A stretch of DNA of 64,000 bases from an uncultured Glaciecola sp. (GCF_937770335.1 NZ_CALJHY010000003.1:372001-436000); one strand, 5' to 3'. Numbered from the stretch's first letter, positions 31,196 through 41,882 are shown. Numbers and translations: made by a program. The notes: a model not told the origin generated them from the letters alone.

Positions 31196-31291
31196 GTTAG
31201 TAAAGTTTGGAATGAACATCAAAATGAGGAGAATCATCATAGTTCCCTTTTTTGGTTGATGTTAGTGCTTGAAATGTGGAAGCAGAGGTAA
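31196..31291 (+). pseudogene. Asparagine synthase (asnB) C-terminal fragment
   Basis: VSKVWNEHQNEENHHSSLFWLMLVLEMWKQR* versus VSKVWNEHQNEHRDNSAILWSMLMFEMWWHRYMK* of the intact gene at 39796-41688. Confidence 0.88.
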
Positions 31292-31596
31292 ATAAAATAA
31301 TTATGCAAAAACTTCTACATTAACCTCTTATATGCATATTGTTAATTACTACTATCGATTATGTCTTAAAAATTAAATTTTTCGATGCTAGGTTTAGCTG
31401 TTGCCAAATTAATATAGGATTTACTTCACTCTTGCATGTTATCAGGCGGATCAGTATGAAGTTCAAAACGAAATTAACTCTTTATAAGCATTAGCAAAAT
31501 TAGACGATAATAATAATTGAGAAGAGCTGATGAAATTAGATTGTCGGAGCGGTGATGGCTCCAAGTGGGGAAAATGCACAAAAGAGATTTTGTTAG

Positions 31597-32670
31597 ATGA
31601 ATAAATTTTTACGATTTAAGTATTTCAAAAATCTCAAAACTAATTTGAGATGTCGAATACTCACTTTAATGGGTAAAATACTACAAACGGACGAAATGAT
31701 AGACGTATTAGAAAGACAAAATGCAAAGCATGGTAATCCGGTGTCAAAGAAGCCTACTTTTCAAGCGAGTCCCTATTCATCGAAAGCCGATTCAAAAGAA
31801 GATGGTAGGCATAGTAAGCCTGTTGTATTTGTTACTGCAAGGTTTAGAACTGGGTCTACTTTGATATGGAATATTTTGCGCTCTAATAAAGAAAATACCG
31901 TTTTTTACGAACCACTGCATCCGAACATTAATAATCTTGCTACTATAATAGATGCCCCGGTGGATAACACTCATGCGGGTGTAGATAGTTATTGGGATGA
32001 ATATGCACTGATTGAAAATATAAACGAACTGCACAAGACAAGATGGCATGATACATCGCTATATATGGACGAAGAAAGTTATGATCCTGACTTAGTGCAC
32101 TATATTGACACAGTAATAAAATCTAGTGATAAAACCGTGATTTTGCAATTCAATCGAGTGGATTTCAGATTACGCTGGCTAAGAAAGTATTTTAAAAATG
32201 CAAAAATACTGCACCTTTACCGAAATCCAAGAGATCAATGGTTATCAACCCTTAAATACTCAAAAGGTTCAGTATCAAATAACATCTTAGCAAAAGACTT
32301 TATTGTTCATGATAAATTCTTCTTACTAATATGGTGTCGAGACTTGGCACCAAAATTTCAATTTTTAACCTATCAACCAGATCGTTATGCATATGATTTA
32401 TTTTATTTATTGTGGCGGTTATCTTATATTTATGGCGAATCTGATGCCGATTATTCAATGTGTTTTGAGGATTTAGTAAACGAGCCGCGAGATACAATTA
32501 ATGACATCACGACTAAATTTGATCTACAGCCAATTAGTACAGCTGAGTTGGCTAAAATAAATAGAAATATTATTAATAAATCTAATACAATTGCAGACCT
32601 AGAATGGATGCTGCAACGAGAGGCTATTTGTGAAACGCAGCTGTCACACTTCTTTAATCATGGGTATTAA
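31597..32670 (+). CDS. Sulfotransferase family protein
   Basis: 5'-PSB-like VFVTARFRTGSTLIWNILRSN; FYEPLHP; ILHLYRNPRDQWLS (3'-PB-like). Confidence 0.82.
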   Translation: MNKFLRFKYFKNLKTNLRCRILTLMGKILQTDEMIDVLERQNAKHGNPVSKKPTFQASPYSSKADSKEDGRHSKPVVFVTARFRTGSTLIWNILRSNKENTVFYEPLHPNINNLATIIDAPVDNTHAGVDSYWDEYALIENINELHKTRWHDTSLYMDEESYDPDLVHYIDTVIKSSDKTVILQFNRVDFRLRWLRKYFKNAKILHLYRNPRDQWLSTLKYSKGSVSNNILAKDFIVHDKFFLLIWCRDLAPKFQFLTYQPDRYAYDLFYLLWRLSYIYGESDADYSMCFEDLVNEPRDTINDITTKFDLQPISTAELAKINRNIINKSNTIADLEWMLQREAICETQLSHFFNHGY

Positions 32671-32926
32671 TTTTATTTCATGATAATTAGTTAATTGATA
32701 AAGTTTAAATGTTCAAAGAGACCCGAATAGCTTTATAAAATCATAAGAGGTTTGGGATTAGCATTCATCAATACTCTATCGAACTTCTGTGTTTCCTGTA
32801 ACGGAGACTTTGTGAACTGGTATATTTGATTCGGATAATCTAGATACTTGGACTTCCCCATACCATTTAATGTGAGCGTGGCTCAGACAATCGACAACAC
32901 ACCAATAGTTATAGGTAGTCCGCAAT

Positions 32927-33500
32927 ATGTATCGTATTAAAGTTTGCGTTGATTTAGCAAAGAAAGTAATTCAAATTTGTATCTAAAGTGATAAAAAGGT
33001 AGTTTCTAATCTAGAAATGACACCGGATAAGTTTCTTTGCTCGTTGATTAACACCAAACCCGCGACGATTATATTTGAAGCATTTAGTGCATCCCATTAT
33101 TGACGAAAACGGGCGAGAGAAGCAGTCGTGATGCTCGCCTCATTTCCGCCAAATTGGTATCAACTGTCATCCGAAATTAAAAAAGTTTGAAAAACAATGT
33201 TATAACGATTATCCAGGACGAGTTGTTGCCCGCCCTCACCTTTATATCGGGTAAAAGTTTAGAGCAGCAACAATTGCAATCTTTACAACGTTTCAGGGAG
33301 TTAGCTATAAAACAAGAGGATGTTTCCAAAAAGCAGATTGTCTCTTTATTACATGAAATTGAATTTTCGTTCACCCAATAATGGTGATAACATGAATAGG
33401 AAGATACTGTAGAAGACGCCGATAATGGATTGTTTATGGGGTTCCGACAAAAAATACATTCAGTAAAACGACAATTTTATTTAATGGTTGAAATGACTTG
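32927..33500 (+). pseudogene. IS110-family transposase remnant (N-terminal part)
   Basis: MYRIKVCVDLAKKVIQICI*SDKKVVSNLEMTPDKFLCSLINTKPATIIFEAFSASHY*; frameshift; SRDARLISAKLVSTVIRN*KSLKNNVITIIQDELLPALTFISGKSLEQQQLQSLQRFRELAIKQ; then VEDADNGLFMGFRQ. Confidence 0.85.
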
Positions 33501-33541
33501 ACCACTTCAATCAGTACCTTACGATTTTTATAGGAAAAAGT

Positions 33542-34696
33542 TTGAAAATTGGTATATATATAGAAGTTCTAAAGTCCTCTGAGAAAACAGGAATAGGAGG
33601 GTATGTAGAGGGACTAATTAATAGTCTTTCAAAAGAAGCAAAACATCATGAATTAATTCTGTATTACCAATGTCCATTTTTTGGAAAAAAGCCGCAAATT
33701 TGTTTAAATTTAACAGATAATGTGAAGCTTAGGCCTATTTTTTTCCCAACTAAATTATTACAGAGCAGACCGCGGCTTTGGTGGGATTACTATCTGCCAT
33801 GGATTGCTGAAAACGATAAAATCGATATATTTCACGGACCCAATCACTTCATTCCATCTAGAGGGAAATTTAAGAAAATCGTTACAATACATGACATTGC
33901 ATATTTTTACATGAATGTTCATGGTAGCGGAATGGACCGAGTTCTGAAAATTTGGACTTTAAAAAGCTTCCACTTTGCTGATAAGGTTATTTGTGTCTCC
34001 AACTCCACCGCTAGAGATTGTGCTAAAGAAGGATTGAATTTTAATAAAATATCGGTGGTGTATCAAGGATTTGAAAGTAATTTCGAGCAATTAAAGTTAA
34101 ACAATAAGGAAGTCAAAAACGTTATTCGGTCTTTGAATTTACCTAAAAAATGTGTGCTTTTTTTGGGAAGCATTCAACCTAGAAAAAATATATCAATGTT
34201 GATTCTAGCTTTCTCTGAAATTGCCGACAAGATTCCACATAACCTTGTTTTAGCTGGTGGTCCCGGAAGTAGCCAAAAAGATATGACTGATTTAGTGGCA
34301 GCATTAAGCCTAGGTGAACGAATTTCTTTTACTGGTTATATAAATGACGAACAACGGGTCGCTTTGTATCAGCATTCAGAGTTATTCGTCTATCCAAGCA
34401 GATATGAAGGTTTTGGCTTAGTCCTACTTGAAGCCATGTCATTCGGTTTGCCTGTTTTAACATGCAACAATAGCTCTCTACCTGAGGTTGTTAAAGATGA
34501 AAGCATGTTAGTAGAAACAGACGATGTGGGAGCTCTCGCCACTAAGATGCTAGCAATATTGATTGGTAATCAAAGCCTAAGAAAAAATATGATCCAATAT
34601 GGATACCAACGCTGCAAAATCTTTAATTGGCAGAAGTCTGCACTTGATACTTTACATGTTTATGAATCTTTACTTCCACCTAGGGACAAGGTGTAA
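33542..34696 (+). CDS. Glycosyltransferase family 4
   Basis: GIGGYVEGLINSL; IFHGPNHFIP; VLFLGSIQPRKNISMLI; YPSRYEGFGLVLLEAMSFGLPVL. Start codon is TTG at 33542. Confidence 0.9.
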   Translation: MKIGIYIEVLKSSEKTGIGGYVEGLINSLSKEAKHHELILYYQCPFFGKKPQICLNLTDNVKLRPIFFPTKLLQSRPRLWWDYYLPWIAENDKIDIFHGPNHFIPSRGKFKKIVTIHDIAYFYMNVHGSGMDRVLKIWTLKSFHFADKVICVSNSTARDCAKEGLNFNKISVVYQGFESNFEQLKLNNKEVKNVIRSLNLPKKCVLFLGSIQPRKNISMLILAFSEIADKIPHNLVLAGGPGSSQKDMTDLVAALSLGERISFTGYINDEQRVALYQHSELFVYPSRYEGFGLVLLEAMSFGLPVLTCNNSSLPEVVKDESMLVETDDVGALATKMLAILIGNQSLRKNMIQYGYQRCKIFNWQKSALDTLHVYESLLPPRDKV

Positions 34697-34831
34697 TAGC
34701 AACGTCCGTAGATGCTTGCAAAGCCCTGATCTATTAAAGATGGCGAGGTTATGGGAAAGACCTCCTGGGCCGCAGATGCATTAATAACTTCTATAAAGAA
34801 TATATTTTAGGCCTACGTCATTTATAATTTT

Positions 34832-35668
34832 TTATATTCTAAAGTCAGACTTGATTTTCTTCGTAAAAATAACAATCGTCTTTAATATTTTAATATACCG
34901 CCTAATTAATTTTAAAGCGCCCAATTTAGAACTACTAATATTCTCTCCATTATCACGAACATACATTATAACATGCTCTTCAACTGCAGTAGTATTGATG
35001 CCCATATAAACCATCCGCTGCCTCATCATAGTGTGGGGTATTTCCCCATAAGGTATTTCTTTATAACTGTTCTTAGCGATTGTCTTAGGGAGTTTAAAAA
35101 GTTTTTTGCTTAACAATGCGCTAGAGCCACAAAATGAACTAAATTTATGTTCAATACATATCATATTTTTATTTTTATAATAAAGATATCCGTTATCTAA
35201 CATAATACAATCGAAGTTAGCGTAACATTGGATTGTTTTTATAAAATCACTATGAAGTAAATCATCTGCATCAAGTGCAAAAAAATGGGTGAGTTGACTG
35301 CTAGTTTCGGATAAATGTAAAATTCCTTTTAATATTTTACTACAGCGATCCGATTCATATTTTAATTGCATTTCTTCAGCGACTTTTATTTTTTTAGGAG
35401 GAGGAAATTCATCAAAGTGAATAAATGAAAAACGCGAACAATTAATTACTTCGCTACTGAATATGGGTTTTTCATGCCCTACCACTACTACTTCATAACT
35501 ATCGTTCGATTGAGCTATTACAGTATTTAGAGTATCAAATAAATTCTTGCAAGTTGTATCCCAATCTTGAGAAACAGACTTACTTTTAAGTGGGATAACT
35601 ATGCCAATATACAAACTTTCTCCTAGATATATATACTTATCAAAAAAACTAAAGGAATTAAAAGACAA
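34832..35668 (-). CDS. Glycosyltransferase-like protein (GT-A fold)
   Basis: YIGIVIPLKSKSVSQDW N-terminus; THFFALDADDLLHSDF. Confidence 0.7.
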   Translation of the reverse strand: MSFNSFSFFDKYIYLGESLYIGIVIPLKSKSVSQDWDTTCKNLFDTLNTVIAQSNDSYEVVVVGHEKPIFSSEVINCSRFSFIHFDEFPPPKKIKVAEEMQLKYESDRCSKILKGILHLSETSSQLTHFFALDADDLLHSDFIKTIQCYANFDCIMLDNGYLYYKNKNMICIEHKFSSFCGSSALLSKKLFKLPKTIAKNSYKEIPYGEIPHTMMRQRMVYMGINTTAVEEHVIMYVRDNGENISSSKLGALKLIRRYIKILKTIVIFTKKIKSDFRI

Positions 35669-35861
35669 AGATTAAAAATAGCAAAAAACCAACATTAATT
35701 AAAGCTGTAACTGAGCGTCGGGTAAAGTTTTAAAAATACAATGAATAAGCCATTTTGATGAACCAAATTTACCAACATTATTGGAAATAATATTACATAC
35801 AATCACGCCCTCATAACTTTTTAAAACTTTTTCACCTAAACCAAAACAATATCGGTTTTAT

Positions 35862-37337
35862 TTAACGGACAAATTTAACAATAATAGGCTTCACAAATCG
35901 AAAGACTAAAGACTCCAAATATAGCCAATCAGAGAGTTTTCTCAAAAATAAAATATGTAGAGTTACAATGAAAATATAGAAAAGTAGGAAAAAGCACATA
36001 GATTTAATTAAAAAATCGAATATTAAAGGAAACAATAGGTAAGGTAGTTGGTCAACTAAATAATAGGATATGTACGAGCACGAAGTTACAACTAATATTC
36101 CAAAGAAGAGCTTTATAACATTCAAAAAACTAGTGTATCTACATGAAACGTAAACCAAAAAAAGTAAACACATAATATTTTCAATACTGCCCCTCGCATA
36201 AGTAAAAAATAACAGATTATCTAGCCCAATAAAAAATAACGTGCCATATAACAGTGTAAATGACACGATCTCATAAAACAAAATATGTTTTGGTTTGTTA
36301 TGAACTATTATGGTTCTGCAACAATGATGAAAAATAGAACTTGCTGGTATTAACATACTCAAAGCAGCTAAAAGCTCTGAGTATTTCAGCCAATTCTCAC
36401 CTAGTAAGATCCTAATAATATCTTCATGGAATTTAAAGAAAAAACCACATATTGGTATTGCCAACAACAAAACTAAAATTAAAGATGCATTAAATTGGTT
36501 ACAAAAATATCGATGGTCTATCTTTGCTTTTCTTAACTCAACCAAAAATGTTTCAGAAATAGGTATTATTAGATAAGCACTAGGCATAAATGCAAAATAT
36601 TTCATCGTATGATAAGACCCTAATTCTGACTTACCAAAAGTTGATGAAACTAAAATTGTGTCCAACTGTGTCCTAAAAAAGCCCAAGATCGCCTGCGGAA
36701 TAATCCAACCAGAAAACACCCATTGCTTTTTTGCGTTTGAAAGCTCAAGTTGAGGGCGATACGGAATTATAAAATACGAACCTAGTGAAGATATAAGCGC
36801 ACTTATTGCTTGACCCGCTACCAACGCCCAATAGCTTTCATAAATTAATGCAACAAAGACTGAAACGGTAACGGCAAATACTTTTGAAGTTACATTAAGC
36901 TTGACGATTTTCCCGTAATTTTGTGCTCGTTTTAAATAGACTATACCGGGACTTTCCAAAGTTTGAACAAAAAATACACTTGATAGAGCAATAATCAACA
37001 AGATTAATCTTTCATCATCATACCAGTCAGCGAAAAGAAAAGAGGCTGCACTCATACAAAAACAAAGACCCCCACGTATTAATAAATTAATAGTGAATGA
37101 AGTATTTATTTCAGAATCATTTACCTCTTCCTTTCTTAATAAATATTGAAGCGATCCTGTATTAGATAAGATTTGAAAAAAACCTATCGCAATAGTAGCT
37201 ATTGCAACTATCCCAAAATCTTCAGGGAGCAAAACCCTAGCCAAAATGAGAGTACTTACTAACCCTATGAGTTTATTTAGGATTGATTGCCCCACAAGCA
37301 TCACGCTAGCTAATGTCCCTCTTTTAAAATCACTCAT
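35862..37337 (-). CDS. Oligosaccharide flippase (Wzx/MOP family)
   Basis: Multi-TM; LVSTLILARVLLPEDFGIVAIATIAIGFF N-terminal MOP signature. Confidence 0.88.
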   Translation of the reverse strand: MSDFKRGTLASVMLVGQSILNKLIGLVSTLILARVLLPEDFGIVAIATIAIGFFQILSNTGSLQYLLRKEEVNDSEINTSFTINLLIRGGLCFCMSAASFLFADWYDDERLILLIIALSSVFFVQTLESPGIVYLKRAQNYGKIVKLNVTSKVFAVTVSVFVALIYESYWALVAGQAISALISSLGSYFIIPYRPQLELSNAKKQWVFSGWIIPQAILGFFRTQLDTILVSSTFGKSELGSYHTMKYFAFMPSAYLIIPISETFLVELRKAKIDHRYFCNQFNASLILVLLLAIPICGFFFKFHEDIIRILLGENWLKYSELLAALSMLIPASSIFHHCCRTIIVHNKPKHILFYEIVSFTLLYGTLFFIGLDNLLFFTYARGSIENIMCLLFLVYVSCRYTSFLNVIKLFFGILVVTSCSYISYYLVDQLPYLLFPLIFDFLIKSMCFFLLFYIFIVTLHILFLRKLSDWLYLESLVFRFVKPIIVKFVR

Positions 37338-37355
37338 CTTGTCTGACCATTAATA

Positions 37356-38687
37356 TTATTCGCTAATACCTAATTTTAAATATTTCGAGCAAATATTACT
37401 CGAGTTAATATTTGATAAAGATGCTTTCTTAGTTAAATAATTATTGCTGGTAATAATAAGAAGAAGAAAAAAGAACGGTTCAAATATTATTAAATCCAAA
37501 AAGAGTGCTCCAACAAAAAAACCTACCAATGAGCAAATACTCGCTTTATTGATAAACTCAAAATTCTCATTAGGTACAACTTTCAATAATTTTCTATTCT
37601 CTTTATACATTTTCCAAGAAAGATAAAAAAACATAATATATGTAAATGCGGCGAAGCCCCCTAAATTTGCAGCAAAGTTAAATAGAGTGCTGTGAGCAAC
37701 GTGAGGTGTCTTCCCCGGGAAGTATACTTTAGCTGCTTGTTCGAATCGTTGTGGCCCTGCTCCTACTATCGGATGCTTTAGGAATACTCCAAAAGCAGCC
37801 TCCCAGGATACTAACCTAGGGTTTAAAGGTTCTTTAGCTTCAGTTTGTACACTTTCTATGGTACCAGTCGTTCTATTAAGTAATTGCCCCCCTTGTGTTC
37901 CGATAAATATTATAAAACCAACGAGTAAAAGCCCATTAAGTTTTTTTGACTTAAGCATAAAAGCGGCCATCAATGTAGAAACAGCTATGGCAACAAAAGC
38001 CCCTCTAGATGCACATAAAACTATAGAGTGTAAAATAAAAGGAAGAGAAATGGCCAGCAGCCCCTTTTGCCACATCGTCTTAACATTAAAAATAGCAAAT
38101 AGTACGAATGGCATACCAATGACATAAAGAATCGAAAGATTGTTGCCATCGCTATAAGGGCTCATAAATGGACCCAAAAGCCTATTCTGATGGAATTGAG
38201 ACCAGTTTGATGATAAGTAATGATCATTTGCCCAATATGCATAATAAATTGTTACTACTATTACAACCCAAACAATAGCATTTAATGCTTTCTCATTATT
38301 CATGAGGCCAAGGACAATGAAGAACATAATAGCAATTGTGAAATAGATGCCCATTACTAATGTTGATCCTACGGCAGCATAATAGTTCTGAAATGGACTT
38401 AGAAACTCTGATAGGTTATATAGTAATAACAAAAATATTATTCCAAAGAAGATTCCATTTTTATATATGCTCCAATCTATCATTCCCCTAATTAGATAGA
38501 TCCCCCAAGCAACAATAGCAACACCGGCGGTGACTCTAAAGACTGAGAAGTTTTCAAAACTCCAAAACCAAACATACTGTGGTTGTAAAATTGAAACCAA
38601 AGCATATAAAGCAGCAGCCCACCAGGGCGCTTTGACAATTAACACCATTGAAGTAAAAATCAGAAGAACTGTAAGTATTAATATCAT
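37356..38687 (-). CDS. O-antigen ligase/polymerase family (possibly XrtA-associated O-glycosylation ligase)
   Basis: Multi-TM; SRGAFVAIAVSTLMAAF; HPIVGAGPQRFEQAA...AHSTLFNFAANLGG. Confidence 0.82.
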   Translation of the reverse strand: MILILTVLLIFTSMVLIVKAPWWAAALYALVSILQPQYVWFWSFENFSVFRVTAGVAIVAWGIYLIRGMIDWSIYKNGIFFGIIFLLLLYNLSEFLSPFQNYYAAVGSTLVMGIYFTIAIMFFIVLGLMNNEKALNAIVWVVIVVTIYYAYWANDHYLSSNWSQFHQNRLLGPFMSPYSDGNNLSILYVIGMPFVLFAIFNVKTMWQKGLLAISLPFILHSIVLCASRGAFVAIAVSTLMAAFMLKSKKLNGLLLVGFIIFIGTQGGQLLNRTTGTIESVQTEAKEPLNPRLVSWEAAFGVFLKHPIVGAGPQRFEQAAKVYFPGKTPHVAHSTLFNFAANLGGFAAFTYIMFFYLSWKMYKENRKLLKVVPNENFEFINKASICSLVGFFVGALFLDLIIFEPFFFLLLIITSNNYLTKKASLSNINSSNICSKYLKLGISE

Positions 38688-38690
38688 TAG

Positions 38691-39794
38691 TTAATCATAA
38701 GCTCGCGAATACTCTGCATTCATAGTTTGAGAGGAAAATAATTTTTCGTAACGATTTAAGCTTCCCTTTCCCATTTTGATTCTTGCTTCGTTATTTACCA
38801 TCAACTTCTCAATAGCGATTGCAAATTCATAGCGCATATCATTCTTTGTAACAAATCCATTAGCGCCATTATCAATAATCTCAGCATTGCCACCAGCATC
38901 CGTAACCACGCATGGTTTAGCAACTGACATCGCTTCCAATAGCGTCATGGATGTTCCCTCACTCAATGACGACAATAAGAATATATCGAATATTTGAATG
39001 TACATGCTCGGCTTTGTTATGTAACCAGTAAATATTACTTTCTCCGTTATATTTAGTTTATCGCACTGCTGTTTTAATGTGATTAACAACTCCCCATCAC
39101 CAACAATAACTAGCTTCGTCTTTGGTTGCTTCACTACCACATCACTAAATGCGTTTAACATCATTTCGTGATTTTTAATTGGATCTAACCTAGCAACCGT
39201 TCCAAGTACTATATCGTCATGGTCGATCAATAACTGTTGCTTTAAATCATCTTTTTCAATTTTGTTTGCTTTTGGCAATGCTTTTATGCCGTTATAGATG
39301 ACTGTAATTTTATTGGCAGACAAAAACTCATAATCAACTAACGCCTGTTTAGTAGCTTTTGATATTGCAGTAATGTGATCGGTAAAAAAACTCAGAATTG
39401 GATTAATAATTTTCCGTTTCCAGCTGCTTGAGTCAGGAAAAAACCGTCCATGCTCAGTAAAGATAACTTTAGTTTTTAAACCAATAGCAGCTAGAGCACC
39501 ATAAACCCAGGGCGTATATTGATGACAATGAATAATATCAATATTTTGATTGCTTAAACATGCCCGTACCTCGGTAATTAAAGATAAATCAAATCCGTCT
39601 TTTCTATGTTTACTGAATATTTCAATGCCATTTTCTTTAAGCTCTTTACCCCAAGGACCAATAGGCTGTTCAATACAAAAAATAGACATCTCATATTTTG
39701 CTGGATCCGAGCCTTCGATGATATTTTTAATAACCATCTCAGTGCCACCAATACGCATATCGTAGGTTATATGTAGAATTTTTTTCCTAGCCAT
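38691..39794 (-). CDS. Glycosyltransferase family 4
   Basis: ITYDMRIGGTEMVIKNII; VIFTEHGR; LLSSLSEGTSMTLLEAMSVAKPCVVTDAGG. Confidence 0.9.
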   Translation of the reverse strand: MARKKILHITYDMRIGGTEMVIKNIIEGSDPAKYEMSIFCIEQPIGPWGKELKENGIEIFSKHRKDGFDLSLITEVRACLSNQNIDIIHCHQYTPWVYGALAAIGLKTKVIFTEHGRFFPDSSSWKRKIINPILSFFTDHITAISKATKQALVDYEFLSANKITVIYNGIKALPKANKIEKDDLKQQLLIDHDDIVLGTVARLDPIKNHEMMLNAFSDVVVKQPKTKLVIVGDGELLITLKQQCDKLNITEKVIFTGYITKPSMYIQIFDIFLLSSLSEGTSMTLLEAMSVAKPCVVTDAGGNAEIIDNGANGFVTKNDMRYEFAIAIEKLMVNNEARIKMGKGSLNRYEKLFSSQTMNAEYSRAYD

Positions 39795-39795
39795 T

Positions 39796-41688
39796 TTACT
39801 TCATATACCTATGCCACCACATTTCAAACATCAACATCGACCAAAGAATCGCACTATTATCCCTATGCTCATTTTGATGTTCATTCCATACTTTACTAAC
39901 TTGCTTTAAGTCAAAAATAGTAGCTAAACCTTCTACTTCATCAATAAGATATCGTTGCGCTATCTCTTTTATCTCAACTCTAAACCATTGCGCCAATGGC
40001 ACTGAAAAACCCATTTTCTTTCTATACAGAATATCGTCGTTTAGATATGGCTTAAACGCTTCTTTAAGAATATATTTTTTCTCTTTATTTTTGAATTTCA
40101 AATCTGAAGGTAATGTCGCAGCAAACTCTATAATTTCCTTATCTAATATAGGCGCCCTCACCTCCAATGAGTTAGCCATACTCATTCTATCAACCTTTAC
40201 TAAAATGCCGCCTGTAAGATAGGTTTTCATATCTGTATATAATATTTTGCTTAAATGATCTGGGCCATCTGCTTCGTTATATTTTTCTAGAGTAAAAGAC
40301 GATGGATGATAATGACCGAGTTGGTCTTTTACTTCCGTCGTCGCTAATTGGTCCCAAGCTTCATCTGTTATAAAGCTATTTGTAATATAAAATCCCATTT
40401 CAGGGCTGACACTTAAGCTCGTTAACAAGCTTTTAGCTCGTTTAAATGCGTCAAGGTTAACCAAACCGAAACCTTTGGCTAAACTCGGGAAAATGGTCCT
40501 TCGCATCCACTCTGGAAATTTGCTGCGTAGCTGGTTTTCAATATGATCTGTCGCGTACTTTTCATAGCCTGCAAACACTTCATCGCCACCATCACCGGCA
40601 ATGGCAACGGTTACCTCTTTTCTTGCTAGTTCTGAGACAAAAAACGTAGGAATAAGTGATGGATCCGCAAAGGGCTCATCAAAGAAACTAACGATATGTT
40701 CAATTGAATCAACCACATTCTGATGTACTAAAAATTCATGATGTTCAGTGCAGTATTGTTCTGCTACTGATTTAGCAAACTCGGCTTCATTGTACTTTTT
40801 ATTATCAAATGCAATGGTACACGTCTTAATAGGTTTATCTGATAACATTGACATTGTTGCAACAACACCACTGGAATCCACTCCACCACTTAAAAAGGCG
40901 CCCAACGGCACGTCACTGATCATACGTCTTTTCGTGGTTTCAGTTATTAGATTTTGTAGAATACTAACGTTCTGCTTTTCATCTAGTTCTGATTGCTGCG
41001 CAAAACTCAATTGCCAATACTTTTTAATTGTAATATTGCCCTGCTCAATGACCATATAATGCGCTGGCGGCAACTTATGAATGTGTTTGAAAATACTTTT
41101 AGGATCAGGAATGTACTGGTAAGCGAAAAAGTCATGAACGGCGTCTAATCGAATTTCTTTTTTGACACCTGGTAATGCTAAAATTGCTTTAATTTCAGAA
41201 CCAAAAGCAAACTTTTCAAATCCTTGATCTTCTTCTTGATAATAATAAAGTGGCTTCTTACCTAGACGGTCTCTAGCGATAAAAAGCTTATTTAGCCTTT
41301 TATCCCATAATGCGAAGGCAAACATACCGTTTAATTTTTCTAAACAATCAACACCGAGCTTTTCATAGAGCTTAATAATCACTTCGGTATCTGTACCAGA
41401 ACGAAAACTGACACCTTCTTGCTCTAAGTCTTTCTTAAGCTCTAAAAAATTGTAAATTTCGCCGTTAAAAACAATAACCACGTTTTCATCATCAGAAAAC
41501 ATGGGTTGATTACCTGCTTCTGATAAATCAAGAATACTTAAGCGTCTGTGACAAAGACCAACGGAATTATCCAAATACTCACCATGAGCATCAGGCCCTC
41601 GATGAAAGATAGCGTTGCCCATCGCGACAAGATCATTTGTCGTTAAATCTTCATAATTTTTCGTTAAGAAACCAGCAATACCGCACAT
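39796..41688 (-). CDS. asnB: Asparagine synthase (glutamine-hydrolyzing), likely XrtA-associated amidotransferase
   Basis: MCGIAGFL; HRGPDAHGEY; FNGEIYNF; GAFLSGGVDSSGVVATMS. Confidence 0.92.
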   Translation of the reverse strand: MCGIAGFLTKNYEDLTTNDLVAMGNAIFHRGPDAHGEYLDNSVGLCHRRLSILDLSEAGNQPMFSDDENVVIVFNGEIYNFLELKKDLEQEGVSFRSGTDTEVIIKLYEKLGVDCLEKLNGMFAFALWDKRLNKLFIARDRLGKKPLYYYQEEDQGFEKFAFGSEIKAILALPGVKKEIRLDAVHDFFAYQYIPDPKSIFKHIHKLPPAHYMVIEQGNITIKKYWQLSFAQQSELDEKQNVSILQNLITETTKRRMISDVPLGAFLSGGVDSSGVVATMSMLSDKPIKTCTIAFDNKKYNEAEFAKSVAEQYCTEHHEFLVHQNVVDSIEHIVSFFDEPFADPSLIPTFFVSELARKEVTVAIAGDGGDEVFAGYEKYATDHIENQLRSKFPEWMRRTIFPSLAKGFGLVNLDAFKRAKSLLTSLSVSPEMGFYITNSFITDEAWDQLATTEVKDQLGHYHPSSFTLEKYNEADGPDHLSKILYTDMKTYLTGGILVKVDRMSMANSLEVRAPILDKEIIEFAATLPSDLKFKNKEKKYILKEAFKPYLNDDILYRKKMGFSVPLAQWFRVEIKEIAQRYLIDEVEGLATIFDLKQVSKVWNEHQNEHRDNSAILWSMLMFEMWWHRYMK

Positions 41689-41882
41689 AAATAAACCTTA
41701 AGACCAATGTGTTTTTTTATTTTATAACTTACTAAGCTATTATTTTTATAAGTCCTAGGCCAATTTCTTATTACCTTTGAACAGTTTCTTTCAGCATAAA
41801 ATACGAATAGAAGAATAAACGCTAGAGGTGGTCTATGCAATACAGTTGTTTAAACCGGAGTGTTTAAATCTATAACTAGTCC

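Noticed and set aside
33187-33381. 64-aa ORF as a standalone gene
   Set aside because: Its sequence (LLPALTFISGKSLEQQQLQSLQRFRELAIKQ) is an internal IS110 transposase segment.
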